Shown piece after piece: positions 45,103 to 53,731 of a stretch of 64,000 nt of DNA. The position numbers were made by a program, and so were the translations under genes. This DNA comes from Anaerolineales bacterium. Lineage in GTDB: Bacteria > Chloroflexota > Anaerolineae > Anaerolineales > UBA4823. Every line of letters starts with the position of its first letter. Within the stretch, counting starts at the first letter, position 1. Location: the NCBI GenBank assembly GCA_016935755.1, contig JAFGQI010000093.1, positions 29,005 to 93,004 of the forward strand, in the 5' to 3' direction. Below the pieces are notes generated by a model. It saw only the letters and a list, made by a program, of their open reading frames with translations, was not told the DNA's origin and did no database searches.

Positions 45103-45147
45103 ATTTTACCATAGCCATTCTAATAGAAGTCATTATGATGGTAAAAT
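45103..45147. promoter_or_regulatory. Divergent, mirror-image extended -10 promoters
   Basis: The plus strand has ATGGTAAAAT at 45138-45147 and its exact reverse complement ATTTTACCAT at 45103-45112. Each contains TG-G-TAAAAT, an extended -10. One points to GTG 45154 (six bases later), the other to ATG 45092 (ten bases later). The two mRNAs would be leaderless or nearly so. The ten-base inverted repeat could also be an operator. Confidence 0.6.
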
Positions 45148-45153
45148 TTCGCC

Positions 45154-46266
45154 GTGCGATATCGCCTAAGAATTCCAGCCCGAATTAATATCCTGGGTAA
45201 TCCAACCGATGCCAACGAGGGTGATTTTGCCACCATCTCAGCAGCGATCGATTTATATGCTGAAGCAGTCATCGAAGATGCGCACCAGGTGATCTGCGAG
45301 AATGGTGCAGAACAGTTCCAAATCGATCGTCTGGAAATTCCGGCTGCCTATACCGGTGAACAGGATCTGCTCAAAGGAGCGGTCAATCGCCTGTATCATT
45401 ACAGTGATGAGTTTCGCAGTAAATTATCTCAGTCAGGTTTTCATATATCCGTGCATAGCAATGTGCCTCGCCAAAGCGGATTAGGGGGATCATCGCTGAT
45501 TATTTTGCTGACATTGGCCGGGCTGCGTGAGCTGTATCATCTAGACCGGTATGTTTTGAATGACTATGTCCTGTCCGAGTTGGCTCAACGCGTAGAAGCG
45601 AAAGAGCTTGGCATCACCTGTGGTTTTGCCGATCGCTATGTCCCCCTCTTTGGAGGAATCGCTTACCTGGACTATCGCGGCAAACTCCATCAAGCGGATA
45701 TGGATCAAGAACCTTATGTAACATATGAGCGGTTGGATGCCTGGGCCCCTGAGCTGCCCCTGGTTGCCATCATGACCGGCATCCAGCACGACTCGGGGGA
45801 TGTTCATGGCCGCATGCGGCCGCGTTATGTCGAAGAATATGACGCCTGGAGGCGGAATGGCGGGACTGCACCGGCGCTGGTGCAACTGATGCAGAAAGCT
45901 GGAGAGACCGCCTGGAGAGGTAAAATCGCTCTCCTGTCCGGCGATCTGCCCACCTTCGGGCATTTGATGACCCTCAACCACCGGCTGGTTGACGAGATGA
46001 TGTGCTTGTGTGGCTTTCAAGACGGCGCTGGCTGGGCAAATAACCTTTGCATCCAGACTGCGATGCAGAACGGCGCCCTGGGCGCCAAACTAACCGGCGC
46101 GGGAGGTGGAGGCTCCGTCTTCGCCCTGGTGCGGCCGGGTGAGCAGGAGCAGCTAATGGAGGCCTGGCAGCGCACTGCCGCGCAAAACAATCTGCACCAG
46201 GCGCTTATCTTCCGACCCAGAGTCTCCAGGCAAGGGCTGGAAATCCAACCCATCCTTGAAAAGTAA
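45154..46266 (+). CDS. GHMP family sugar or polyol kinase
   Basis: 370 residues from GTG 45154, placed six bases after an extended -10, hence leaderless. The GHMP signature is present: VRYRLRIPARINILGNPTDA at the start, the ATP-binding loop VPRQSGLGGSSLIILLTLAG (about residue 105), and the late glycine-rich motif LTGAGGGGSVFAL. The family includes galacto-, mevalonate, glucurono- and heptose kinases. It is followed after 29 bases by a nucleotidyltransferase gene, the usual pairing for making an NDP-sugar or NDP-polyol from a free sugar via the 1-phosphate. The substrate cannot be read from the sequence. Confidence 0.87.
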   Translation: MRYRLRIPARINILGNPTDANEGDFATISAAIDLYAEAVIEDAHQVICENGAEQFQIDRLEIPAAYTGEQDLLKGAVNRLYHYSDEFRSKLSQSGFHISVHSNVPRQSGLGGSSLIILLTLAGLRELYHLDRYVLNDYVLSELAQRVEAKELGITCGFADRYVPLFGGIAYLDYRGKLHQADMDQEPYVTYERLDAWAPELPLVAIMTGIQHDSGDVHGRMRPRYVEEYDAWRRNGGTAPALVQLMQKAGETAWRGKIALLSGDLPTFGHLMTLNHRLVDEMMCLCGFQDGAGWANNLCIQTAMQNGALGAKLTGAGGGGSVFALVRPGEQEQLMEAWQRTAAQNNLHQALIFRPRVSRQGLEIQPILEK

Positions 46267-46295
46267 ATCTAACAGAGAATTGTACGGAGGTTGCA

Positions 46296-47249
46296 ATGCA
46301 AGCCGTCATCCTGGCAGCAGGTAAAGGATCTCGCTTACAGTCCATCGCCACAGACCGTTCCAAAGCCATGCTGCCTATTTTGGGAAAACCCATTGTCGAG
46401 CGTTTGATTGAGCAGTTAATAGCCAACGGCATCCACGACTTGATCCTGGTCATCAGCCCGCAGGATCGCCATATCGCCCGCTACTTCAACCATGAATCTC
46501 GCCTGACAGCGGATATTCGCTTTGCTTACCAGCCGCAACGCAAAGGCATGGCGGATGCTCTGCGCTGGGCAGCCCCTCTGATCGAAGGAGATTTCGTCCT
46601 CTCTGCCTGCGACAACCTGACCTCGCCCGAACACATTGGCCTGATGCTGCAATCCTGGCAGGAGGAACCCAGAGCAAACGCAATTCTCACCCTGATGCAC
46701 ATGCCTGCCGAGGCCTTGAGCAGCACCGGTGTGGTTGTGATGCAAGGGCAGCAGGTGATCCGCATTGTCGAAAAACCATCCCCCGGGCAAGCCCCGTCCG
46801 ATATCGCCAGTCTACCGCTATACCTGTTCAGCCCTGCAATCCTGGAATATCTGGAGGAAGTACAGCCCTCGGCGCGAGGGGAATATGAACTCCAGGACGC
46901 TATCCAGATGCTGATCGACCGGCAAGGAAATGTCAACGGCCTGCTGACGGACCAACGCCTGACTCTGACCAATCCGGCCGACCTGCTGTCGATCAACCGC
47001 CATTATCTGCTCTCCGGAAATGAAACCGCCCAGATTCAGCCTCATACTGTCGGGGTGAACACACACCTGATCACCCCCCTCTATATCGAGCAAGGGGTTC
47101 AGATTGGCTCAAACTGCATCATCGGACCAAACGCATATATTGAGCGCGATTGCTGCATAGGAGATGGGGTACTGGTGCGCGATTCCGTCATCCTGCGTGA
47201 AACCGACATCCCCTCCGGCGACCACGTAATCGACCAGGTGCTTTCTTGA
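46296..47249 (+). CDS. Nucleotidyltransferase with left-handed beta-helix tail
   Basis: 317 residues; ATG 46296 after CGGAGGTTGCA. The N-terminal motif AVILAAGKGSRLQ...KAMLPILGKPI and the acidic LSACDNLTS identify a sugar-phosphate nucleotidyltransferase of the RfbA/GlmU type. The C-terminal 60 residues show hexapeptide repeats (VQIGSNCIIGPNAYIERDCC) of a short left-handed beta-helix. It should join NTP and a sugar-1-phosphate or polyol phosphate, perhaps the product of the upstream kinase. A CDP-linked product would then fit the divergent CDP-alcohol transferase gene (inference). Confidence 0.87.
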   Translation: MQAVILAAGKGSRLQSIATDRSKAMLPILGKPIVERLIEQLIANGIHDLILVISPQDRHIARYFNHESRLTADIRFAYQPQRKGMADALRWAAPLIEGDFVLSACDNLTSPEHIGLMLQSWQEEPRANAILTLMHMPAEALSSTGVVVMQGQQVIRIVEKPSPGQAPSDIASLPLYLFSPAILEYLEEVQPSARGEYELQDAIQMLIDRQGNVNGLLTDQRLTLTNPADLLSINRHYLLSGNETAQIQPHTVGVNTHLITPLYIEQGVQIGSNCIIGPNAYIERDCCIGDGVLVRDSVILRETDIPSGDHVIDQVLS

Positions 47250-47261
47250 TTGGATTAAGGG

Positions 47262-47267
47262 TATAAT
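47262..47267 (+). promoter_or_regulatory. -10 element before the dGTPase-like gene
   Basis: TATAAT at 47262-47267 lies 41 bases upstream of the ATG, with AGGAG in between. The -35 region is poor. It would give the dGTPase-like and greA genes a start separate from the nucleotidyltransferase transcript. Confidence 0.4.
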
Positions 47268-47308
47268 CATTATCGCATTACCGACCACTCACCAGGAGCA
47301 GATCAATC

Positions 47309-48460
47309 ATGTTCTTTTCACGACAACAGCTTGAAAATTTTGAAGACCAAATTCTGGCACCTTACGCCTGCCGGAGTAAGTTTTCCAAGGGACGCGCCTA
47401 CCCAGAAGACGAAGCCGATTACCGGACAACTTTTCAACGGGATCGCGACCGCATCCTGCATACCACAGCCTTCCGGCGATTGGAGTATAAAACCCAGGTG
47501 TTTATTAACGACGAAGGCGATTACTACCGCACGCGCCTGACACATACCCTGGAGGTTGCCCAGATAGGGCGCACTGCTGCTCGTGCGCTGGGCGCCAATG
47601 AAGACCTGGTCGAAACGATCTGTCTGGCGCACGATCTGGGACACAGCGCCTTTGGTCATTCTGGCGAAGTGGCCCTGGCGCACCTGATGAAAGAGCATGG
47701 CGGTTTCGATCACAACAAACAATCCTTGCGAATTGTCACTGTGCTGGAACGGCGTTACCCAGATTTTCCTGGATTGAACCTGAGTTGGGAAGTGCGTGAG
47801 GGTATCGTCAAGCATGAGTCCGAATACGACATTGCCGACGCCAGCGACTATAATCCGGATCTGCGCGGAAATCTGGAGGCGCAAATCTGTAACGCTGCCG
47901 ATGAGTTGGCCTATACCGCCCATGACCTGGACGATGGTTTGCGTTCAGGCATGATCACCCCTCGCATGTTAGAAGGAATTACTATCTGGGAGATTTTAAT
48001 CGAAAGCGTGGGGGTACGTGATATTGATCTGGATGATCTCACCCGCCACCGGATAATCCGCCGCCTGATCGGTCTGGAAGTGAGCGATCTGATCGAAGCT
48101 ACTTACCAGCGCTTGAAAGATAGTCATGTCCACTCAGTGGAAGAACTGCAGCGGCTGCCATATAACGTAATTGGGTTTAGCGAAGATATGCATCGCCGCA
48201 ACCGGCAGATCAAAGATTTTCTGTATGCCAATTTATACCGCCACCATCGAGTGATGCGTATGCAAACAAAAGCGGAGCGGATTCTGTCTGACCTGTTCAA
48301 CGCGTATCGCCTTGAACCGGCGATCTTACCCAGTCATGTGCAGGAGCGGATAGAGGAATTCGGGGTTGAACGCACCATTTGCGATTATATTGCCGGCATG
48401 ACCGATCGCTTCGCGGTAGATGAGCACCAGAAGCTGTTTGATCCTGGCGTAAAACCTTAG
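47309..48460 (+). CDS. dgt: Deoxyguanosinetriphosphate triphosphohydrolase-like HD protein
   Basis: 383 residues; ATG 47309 after CAGGAGCAG. The HD-domain metal ligands are visible in TRLTHTLEVAQIGR, LAHDLGHSAFGHSGE and ADELAYTAHDLDDGL. The N-terminal QRDRDRILHTTAFRRLEYKT is typical of the Dgt-like family. These enzymes remove triphosphate from dNTPs and so limit nucleotide pools; the type 2 family of this length is sometimes less strict in substrate. It is 12 bases upstream of greA and probably in one operon with it. Confidence 0.92.
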   Translation: MFFSRQQLENFEDQILAPYACRSKFSKGRAYPEDEADYRTTFQRDRDRILHTTAFRRLEYKTQVFINDEGDYYRTRLTHTLEVAQIGRTAARALGANEDLVETICLAHDLGHSAFGHSGEVALAHLMKEHGGFDHNKQSLRIVTVLERRYPDFPGLNLSWEVREGIVKHESEYDIADASDYNPDLRGNLEAQICNAADELAYTAHDLDDGLRSGMITPRMLEGITIWEILIESVGVRDIDLDDLTRHRIIRRLIGLEVSDLIEATYQRLKDSHVHSVEELQRLPYNVIGFSEDMHRRNRQIKDFLYANLYRHHRVMRMQTKAERILSDLFNAYRLEPAILPSHVQERIEEFGVERTICDYIAGMTDRFAVDEHQKLFDPGVKP

Positions 48461-48472
48461 GGAAGTGCAATA

Positions 48473-48940
48473 ATGGGTGAACAACCATATTTAACTGCCG
48501 AAGGGGCTGAACGTCTAAGAACTGAACTGGTACGCCTGAAAGGCCCGGAACGCGAAGCCATGGCGCTTCGTCTGCGGGCAGCGATTTCTCAAGGAGATCT
48601 CTCAGAAAACGCGGATTACCACAAAGCCAAGGAAGATCAGGGTTTCATGGAAGGCCGAATCCAGGAATTAGAATACCTGCTGAAAAATGCAATTATCGTC
48701 GATACCAGTGAAGTCTCTCGTGACAAGGTGGATGTAGGCGTACGTGTGACCGTGCAAGAGGAGGATTATCCTCCAGAAAGCTATGAGATGGTCGGCGCGA
48801 AGGAAGCCGATCCACGTAATGGGAAAATCTCGAACGAATCGCCAATTGGCCGGGCTCTGATGGGCAGCCGAGAGGGAGATATCGTCACCGCCCAAACCCC
48901 CTCCGGTCCGCTGAAACTGAAGGTTATCAAGATTGATTGA
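48473..48940 (+). CDS. greA: Transcription elongation factor GreA
   Basis: 155 residues, the standard length. The N-terminal coiled coil begins YLTAEGAERLRTELVRLKGP and contains the acidic tip motif SQGDLSENADYHKAKED, whose aspartate and glutamate reach the RNA polymerase active site and stimulate cleavage of backtracked RNA. The C-terminal FKBP-like domain has ISNESPIGRALMGSREGD. ATG 48473 follows GGAAG. A strong terminator lies about 60 bases downstream. Confidence 0.95.
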   Translation: MGEQPYLTAEGAERLRTELVRLKGPEREAMALRLRAAISQGDLSENADYHKAKEDQGFMEGRIQELEYLLKNAIIVDTSEVSRDKVDVGVRVTVQEEDYPPESYEMVGAKEADPRNGKISNESPIGRALMGSREGDIVTAQTPSGPLKLKVIKID

Positions 48941-49001
48941 GAAAGATAGGGTTTACGTACTTCAGGGAAAATTCCACTAACTGCGGAAATATATAAGAAT
49001 C

Positions 49002-49037
49002 AAAAAACGGCCGGAATTCCACCGGCCGTTTTTTTCA
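49002..49037. terminator. Bidirectional Rho-independent terminator after greA
   Basis: AACGGCCGG (49006-49014) and CCGGCCGTT (49022-49030) form a GC-rich stem preceded by an A-run and followed by seven Ts. It lies between greA and the convergent membrane-protein gene ending at 49043. Confidence 0.92.
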
Positions 49038-49042
49038 TAAGC

Positions 49043-50095
49043 TTACTTCTGCCAGATGGCGATCTCCAGCACCAGGGTGTCGAAGTGGCTGTCGGGCGGC
49101 AGCGCGCTTCCCTGGGTATAGGCCATATTTATGACCCGAGCAACAAGTTGCAAAGTCTGCGTCTCGAGCACCGTTTCGCTGCCAGGCTCAGCCAGCACCG
49201 GCTCGCCCTTGGCTTCCAGACGCTGGCGGGTGGCAGCATCCTGGAATGCGTGATAGCTCATCAGCACTTTTGTCACGGTTTGGATATCATTTTTGTCAAA
49301 TAACCAGACTTCGAAGGCAGTGACCTTCTTCGGATCACCTACGCCCATGGTGTCGGATATCCCCACACCGCACTCCCCTAAGAACTCGCCTGAGGCAGAG
49401 TCGATGCTGAAAGAGTCATCGAACAGATCATCGCCAAGCTTATATGAAGCCATGAACTGGGCGATGGGAAGTTCGCTGCCTGAAGTGGAATAATCGGTAT
49501 AAGTAGCCTGCCGCCGGGCTTCTTCTGCTTCCATGGCGGGGGTTACCTCGCCCGTCTTCTTGAAATTCCTGCCACGCAAAAGGAAGACATACACCAGTAT
49601 GCCTGCTAGAACCAGGGCGAGCAGGCACAAAACCGGCCAAAGGCTCGAGAGCAAACTCTTTTTCTCCTCAACAGGCTCGGCAGGTTTTGGCGTTGCCTCA
49701 GCGGCTGGTGTAACCTCGACGCCTGGGGTTAACTGGACTGGCGCTACCTCGGTCGGGGCTTTCCCGGTTGCTACCATGCTAAAAGCCATAATTAGTTCTG
49801 GGCTCAGGCCGCCTGGTTTCTGAACGATCTCGGTCAGCGCCTTTTCTGCCCCCTCGCCGACCGCATCATAGCGGGCCTTGGCTTTGGCAGGATCGCCGTT
49901 CTGCCCAAAGGCCTCAATGGAGGTGCGTAAATATTCAACCTTCTGTTCATAAAGCAGATGTTGAGGATAGGCCCCCACAAACTTAACCGGCCACAGCCCC
50001 CACCCGATGACCAGCCATCCGATCAGCAAACCCACAACGAAGGCAATCACAGCCAGTACCAGGGGATTTTTTAATCGTTCAAGAATAGCATTCAT
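49043..50095 (-). CDS. Two-helix membrane protein of unknown function
   Basis: 350 residues; ATG 50095 after GGGAGAATCAAC. A first membrane helix lies near residues 14-37 (VIAFVVGLLIGWLVIGWGLW). An external helical domain follows up to about 110 (LRTSIEAFGQNGDPAKAKAR), then a proline/threonine/glutamate linker (TPAAEATPKPAEPVEEKK). A second helix is at about 150-172 (LCLLALVLAGILVYVFLL). A C-terminal soluble domain of about 170 residues contains GDDLFDDSFSIDSASGEFLG and VTAFEVWLFDKNDI. I do not recognise the family. The same general plan (short loop domain, charged linker, soluble tail) suggests an envelope or scaffold protein. No neighbour points to a function. Confidence 0.75.
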   Translation of the reverse strand: MNAILERLKNPLVLAVIAFVVGLLIGWLVIGWGLWPVKFVGAYPQHLLYEQKVEYLRTSIEAFGQNGDPAKAKARYDAVGEGAEKALTEIVQKPGGLSPELIMAFSMVATGKAPTEVAPVQLTPGVEVTPAAEATPKPAEPVEEKKSLLSSLWPVLCLLALVLAGILVYVFLLRGRNFKKTGEVTPAMEAEEARRQATYTDYSTSGSELPIAQFMASYKLGDDLFDDSFSIDSASGEFLGECGVGISDTMGVGDPKKVTAFEVWLFDKNDIQTVTKVLMSYHAFQDAATRQRLEAKGEPVLAEPGSETVLETQTLQLVARVINMAYTQGSALPPDSHFDTLVLEIAIWQK

Positions 50096-50239
50096 GTTGA
50101 TTCTCCCATATCATTTTAGACCAGACGGGCATCCGCTGCCCAGGGTTCAATATGCGGAATAGAACAGGTTAGGCAATCTCCTATTAATTGTAGACCAATG
50201 TAGCAAATTTTGCAACACTATCTTACAAATTTAAAATAT

Positions 50240-50283
50240 TTGTGTCTAAACTCTCATCAGTGGATCTAAGAGTTTAGACACAA
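50240..50283 (-). terminator. Stem-loop after topA
   Basis: TTGTGTCTAAACTC (50240-50253) and GAGTTTAGACACAA (50270-50283) form a perfect 14-pair stem, about 18 bases past the topA stop. On the minus strand it is followed by ATATTTTAAATTTG, a broken U-tract. It is probably the terminator of the long housekeeping operon. Confidence 0.6.
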
Positions 50284-50300
50284 GGATGCAAGATATATGC

Positions 50301-52619
50301 CTATTCAGCTGCGCCGCTCTCTCCATCACTGGGGAGCTGATCTAAAGAAATGCGCTCTTCGCATTGCAGACATTGGGCATTGTGTTTATCGGCCACAACC
50401 AGCAGCCCACCGCATACCGGGCAGGGAGCGCGCAAGGGCAGCTTCCAGGAGGTAAAATCACAAGCCGGATAATTCGCACAGCCGTAAAAGAGGCGATTCT
50501 TACGCGTCTTGCGGATAACAATCTCACCGCCATCCTTCGGGCAAAGTACACCGATCTTCTCCAGCCAGGCCTCGGTATGACGGCATTCTGGAAAACCACT
50601 GCAGCTGATGAACTTTCCATACCGCCCCCAACGGATCATCAACTCTTTGCCACACTCCGGGCAGGCGCGCCCGATCAGTTCAGGCCCAGTATCCTGCTTG
50701 GGTATTAGCTGCTCGGCCTGCTCCACCTGAAGCGCAAAAGGAGCATAGAAATCTCGAATCACCCCAACCCAATTCAACTCGCCCGCAGCGATCCGGTCTA
50801 GCTCTTCCTCCATCTCAGCGGTGAAGCCCACATCCAAGATTCCTGGGAAGTGCTCGATGAGCAAATCGTTCACCAATATCCCTGTCTCGGTGGGAGTCAG
50901 GCGCTTGCCATCCCTGATCACATAACCACGCTGCTGAAGTGTGCCCAGGATCGGCGCGTAGGTGGAAGGCCGGCCAATGCCATTTTCTTCCAGTGTACGC
51001 ACCAGTGAGGCTTCGGAATAGCGCGGCGGGGGTTGCGTGAAGTGCTGCTCCGGCAGGAGGCGGACAAGCCGCTGCACCTGTCCTTCGCCCAGGTCAGCTG
51101 GAATGCGAGCATTTTCCGCTTCTTCCACCTGCTGATCTTCATCCCGGGCTTCCTCATAAACAATCAGATAACCGGCGAACTTCACCGACGAACCAGAAGC
51201 GCGCAACAGATAAATGTGCTGAGGCGCAGTACCGGTCACATCCACCGATAGCGTATCATAAATGGCAGCCTCCATCTGGGAGGCAACAAAACGCTGCCAG
51301 ATGAGCTGGTACAGGCGAAACTGGTCGCGGTTCATGAATTCTTTGATGGATTCGGGCTGGCGCGGCACCGAAGTCGGGCGAATGGCTTCGTGCGCTTCCT
51401 GAGCGCCGCGAGACTTGGTCTTGTATTTCGGAGGTTGCGCGGGTAAGAAAGAGTCTCCATATCGTTGGCTGATAAAACCACGCGCCTCTTCCTGAGCGAC
51501 CTCTGCCACGTTGGTCGAATCGGTGCGCATATAGGTAATCAAACCGACTGCCCCGCCCTGACCGATATCCATGCCTTCATAAAGCTGCTGGGCCAACGCC
51601 ATCGTCCGCCGGGCTGTATAACCCAGGCGACGAGAGGCTTCCTGTTGTAAGGTGCTGGTGGTAAAGGGGGCAGAAGGGTTGCGTTTGCGTTCGCCACGTT
51701 TGATCCTGCTCACCAGATAGCTGGCCGCTTGCATATCTGCCAGCAGCGGCTGCACCTCAGCCTCATTCCCCATGACAGGATCGGCATCATCTACTTTCGC
51801 CAGCTTAGCGATGAATGTTTGTTGGCTGCCTTCTGGCTGGAATTCCGCCTCAACCGACCAATACTCCACCGGCACAAAGGCATCGATCTCGCGCTCGCGT
51901 TCCACAATCAGGCGCAGCGCCACAGATTGAACGCGCCCGGCAGAAAGCCGCCCGCGCACTTTGCGCCACAGTAATGGGCTCAGGCTGTAACCGACCAGCC
52001 GATCCAGGATGCGTCGCGCTTGCTGGGCGTCAACCAGGTCCATATCGATTTCCCGGCTGTGGGAAAAAGCCTCTGCGACTGCTGTCTCCGTGATCTCGTG
52101 AAATACCACCCGACGGGCGGTTCTCGGATCGATCTGAGCAGCTTCCAATAAATGCCACGCAATCGCCTCTCCCTCGCGATCCGGATCAGTCGCCAGGAAA
52201 ACTTCCTCAGCCTGGGCGGCCAACCCTTTCAGTTCTTTCACCACCTGACGTTTTTCGTTGGGCACCCGATATTTGGGGGCGAAATCATGCTCAACATCCA
52301 CAGAAAGCTGCGAGCGCAGCAAATCGCGAATGTGCCCCACAGAGGCGCGCACTGTAAACCCCTTTCCCAAAAACCGCCCCACCGTCTTGGCCTTGGCAGG
52401 CGACTCTACAATGACCAATTTCCCCTGCCGCTTGGGGCGCAGGGAGGCGCGATCAGGTGGGATCATGCCATCATGAGCAGGTGTCTTCCCCATGCGATAC
52501 ATCTTGGTGCCACACACCGGGCAGACACCCACGGTCACAGGATTGGCATTACGATTGAAGGAGGGTTGGGCCTCCAACATTTCTCTTTTTTCTTTACACT
52601 TGACACAATATGCTTCCAC
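50301..52619 (-). CDS. topA: DNA topoisomerase I with N-terminal zinc ribbon
   Basis: 772 residues from GTG 52619 after GAGGAGGATTTAA. Residues 1-45 are an extra zinc ribbon (YCVKCKEKREM and CPVCGTKMY) joined ahead of the TOPRIM domain (LVIVESPAKAKTVGRFLG). The catalytic tyrosine is in LITYMRTDSTN (about residue 360). Three C-terminal zinc fingers follow (CPECGKELMIRWGRYGKF, CPKDGGEIVI, CPVCGGLLVV). The enzyme relaxes negative supercoils by cutting one strand. The N-terminal ribbon resembles a small domain (DUF5679-like, from memory) that also occurs alone in Chloroflexota. The gene follows the GDP-mannose pyrophosphorylase gene by 11 bases. Confidence 0.95.
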   Translation of the reverse strand: MEAYCVKCKEKREMLEAQPSFNRNANPVTVGVCPVCGTKMYRMGKTPAHDGMIPPDRASLRPKRQGKLVIVESPAKAKTVGRFLGKGFTVRASVGHIRDLLRSQLSVDVEHDFAPKYRVPNEKRQVVKELKGLAAQAEEVFLATDPDREGEAIAWHLLEAAQIDPRTARRVVFHEITETAVAEAFSHSREIDMDLVDAQQARRILDRLVGYSLSPLLWRKVRGRLSAGRVQSVALRLIVEREREIDAFVPVEYWSVEAEFQPEGSQQTFIAKLAKVDDADPVMGNEAEVQPLLADMQAASYLVSRIKRGERKRNPSAPFTTSTLQQEASRRLGYTARRTMALAQQLYEGMDIGQGGAVGLITYMRTDSTNVAEVAQEEARGFISQRYGDSFLPAQPPKYKTKSRGAQEAHEAIRPTSVPRQPESIKEFMNRDQFRLYQLIWQRFVASQMEAAIYDTLSVDVTGTAPQHIYLLRASGSSVKFAGYLIVYEEARDEDQQVEEAENARIPADLGEGQVQRLVRLLPEQHFTQPPPRYSEASLVRTLEENGIGRPSTYAPILGTLQQRGYVIRDGKRLTPTETGILVNDLLIEHFPGILDVGFTAEMEEELDRIAAGELNWVGVIRDFYAPFALQVEQAEQLIPKQDTGPELIGRACPECGKELMIRWGRYGKFISCSGFPECRHTEAWLEKIGVLCPKDGGEIVIRKTRKNRLFYGCANYPACDFTSWKLPLRAPCPVCGGLLVVADKHNAQCLQCEERISLDQLPSDGESGAAE

Positions 52620-52630
52620 TTAAATCCTCC

Positions 52631-53731
52631 TCACAGGTAATTCTTTCCCTGTTGTTTTAGCTGATTAACCACCTGACGCACCCTTTGGGCCTGGTCTTTA
52701 TGACAAACTAATAAGACATCGCCTGTATCCACTACCACCAGGTCTTCGACACCAATTGTCACAATCAAGCGGTGTTCCTGACTCATATAAACCAATGATT
52801 TTTGCGTATCCAGACCGACATGTTCGCCGCCCATAATGATATTGCCATTTTCATCGCCTGGTAAAACCTCAAAAAGGGAATCCCAGCTGCCCACATCATT
52901 CCACCCCAAACCAGACGCCGGGATGACCGCTACCTGGGAAGCGTTTTCCATGATTCCATAGTCAATCGTCTCGGTCTTCAAACCAGGCCAGACACGCTCC
53001 AGAGCATCCATGCGCAGTGGGGTTCCCCAGGTAGGCTCAATCTGTGCCAGGGCGGCAGCCAATTCGGGCATCTGGTGTTTGAATTCAGCAAGAATGTGGT
53101 CTACCCGCCAGACAAACATACCAGAATTCCAGCTGTGATCACCGGCAGCCAGCATGGCGCGGGCCTGATCTTCGTTTGGCTTCTCTTTGAACCGTTTTAC
53201 CCGGTAAGCAGGCAACTGACGATATGTGCCCAGCAGCTCGCCGCGCTGGACATAACCGAAACCGGTTGCCGGGAAAGTGGGTTCAATGCCCAGCGTGACC
53301 AGATATCCCTCCATCGCCAGATCAAACGCAGACTTCAATAACGAACGAAATAATTCCTCATTCCCAATGAAATGATCCGAAGTCAGCACCGCCATGACCG
53401 CCTGTGGATCACGCTGGCGTATAGCTACGGCGGCAAGGCCAACTACAGAAGCAGTTCCACGGGGCTGAGGCTCGGGCAAGAAATTTTCTGCTGGTATTTC
53501 AGGCGCCTGGGCATGCAGTTCGGCTGCCTGATCCTTTACAGTTACCACATAGATGCGCTCTGGTGGAAATAAACCCGTCAGACGCTGCACCGATGTTTGG
53601 AATAAGGTGCGGTCATCAAATAAACTAAGCATCTGCTTTGGGCGGGTCTGGCGAGAAAGAGGCCAGAGACGAGTTCCTCCACCACCCGCCATAATCATGG
53701 CATAGTAATGTTCTGTATCACTCGATTTCAT
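52631..53731 (-). CDS. manC: Mannose-1-phosphate guanylyltransferase
   Basis: 366 residues from ATG 53731 (GGAG upstream); the longer frame to 53761 lies inside dprA and lacks a site. The signature is MIMAGGGGTRLWPLSRQTRP followed by KQML, with FKEKPNEDQA and SWNSGMFVWRVDHI further on and GWNDVGSWDSLFEV near residue 270. It makes GDP-mannose from mannose-1-phosphate and GTP for glycan or glycolipid synthesis. Only the pyrophosphorylase domain is present; the isomerase domain of long ManC proteins is missing. It overlaps the end of dprA by 14 bases. Confidence 0.92.
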   Translation of the reverse strand: MKSSDTEHYYAMIMAGGGGTRLWPLSRQTRPKQMLSLFDDRTLFQTSVQRLTGLFPPERIYVVTVKDQAAELHAQAPEIPAENFLPEPQPRGTASVVGLAAVAIRQRDPQAVMAVLTSDHFIGNEELFRSLLKSAFDLAMEGYLVTLGIEPTFPATGFGYVQRGELLGTYRQLPAYRVKRFKEKPNEDQARAMLAAGDHSWNSGMFVWRVDHILAEFKHQMPELAAALAQIEPTWGTPLRMDALERVWPGLKTETIDYGIMENASQVAVIPASGLGWNDVGSWDSLFEVLPGDENGNIIMGGEHVGLDTQKSLVYMSQEHRLIVTIGVEDLVVVDTGDVLLVCHKDQAQRVRQVVNQLKQQGKNYL

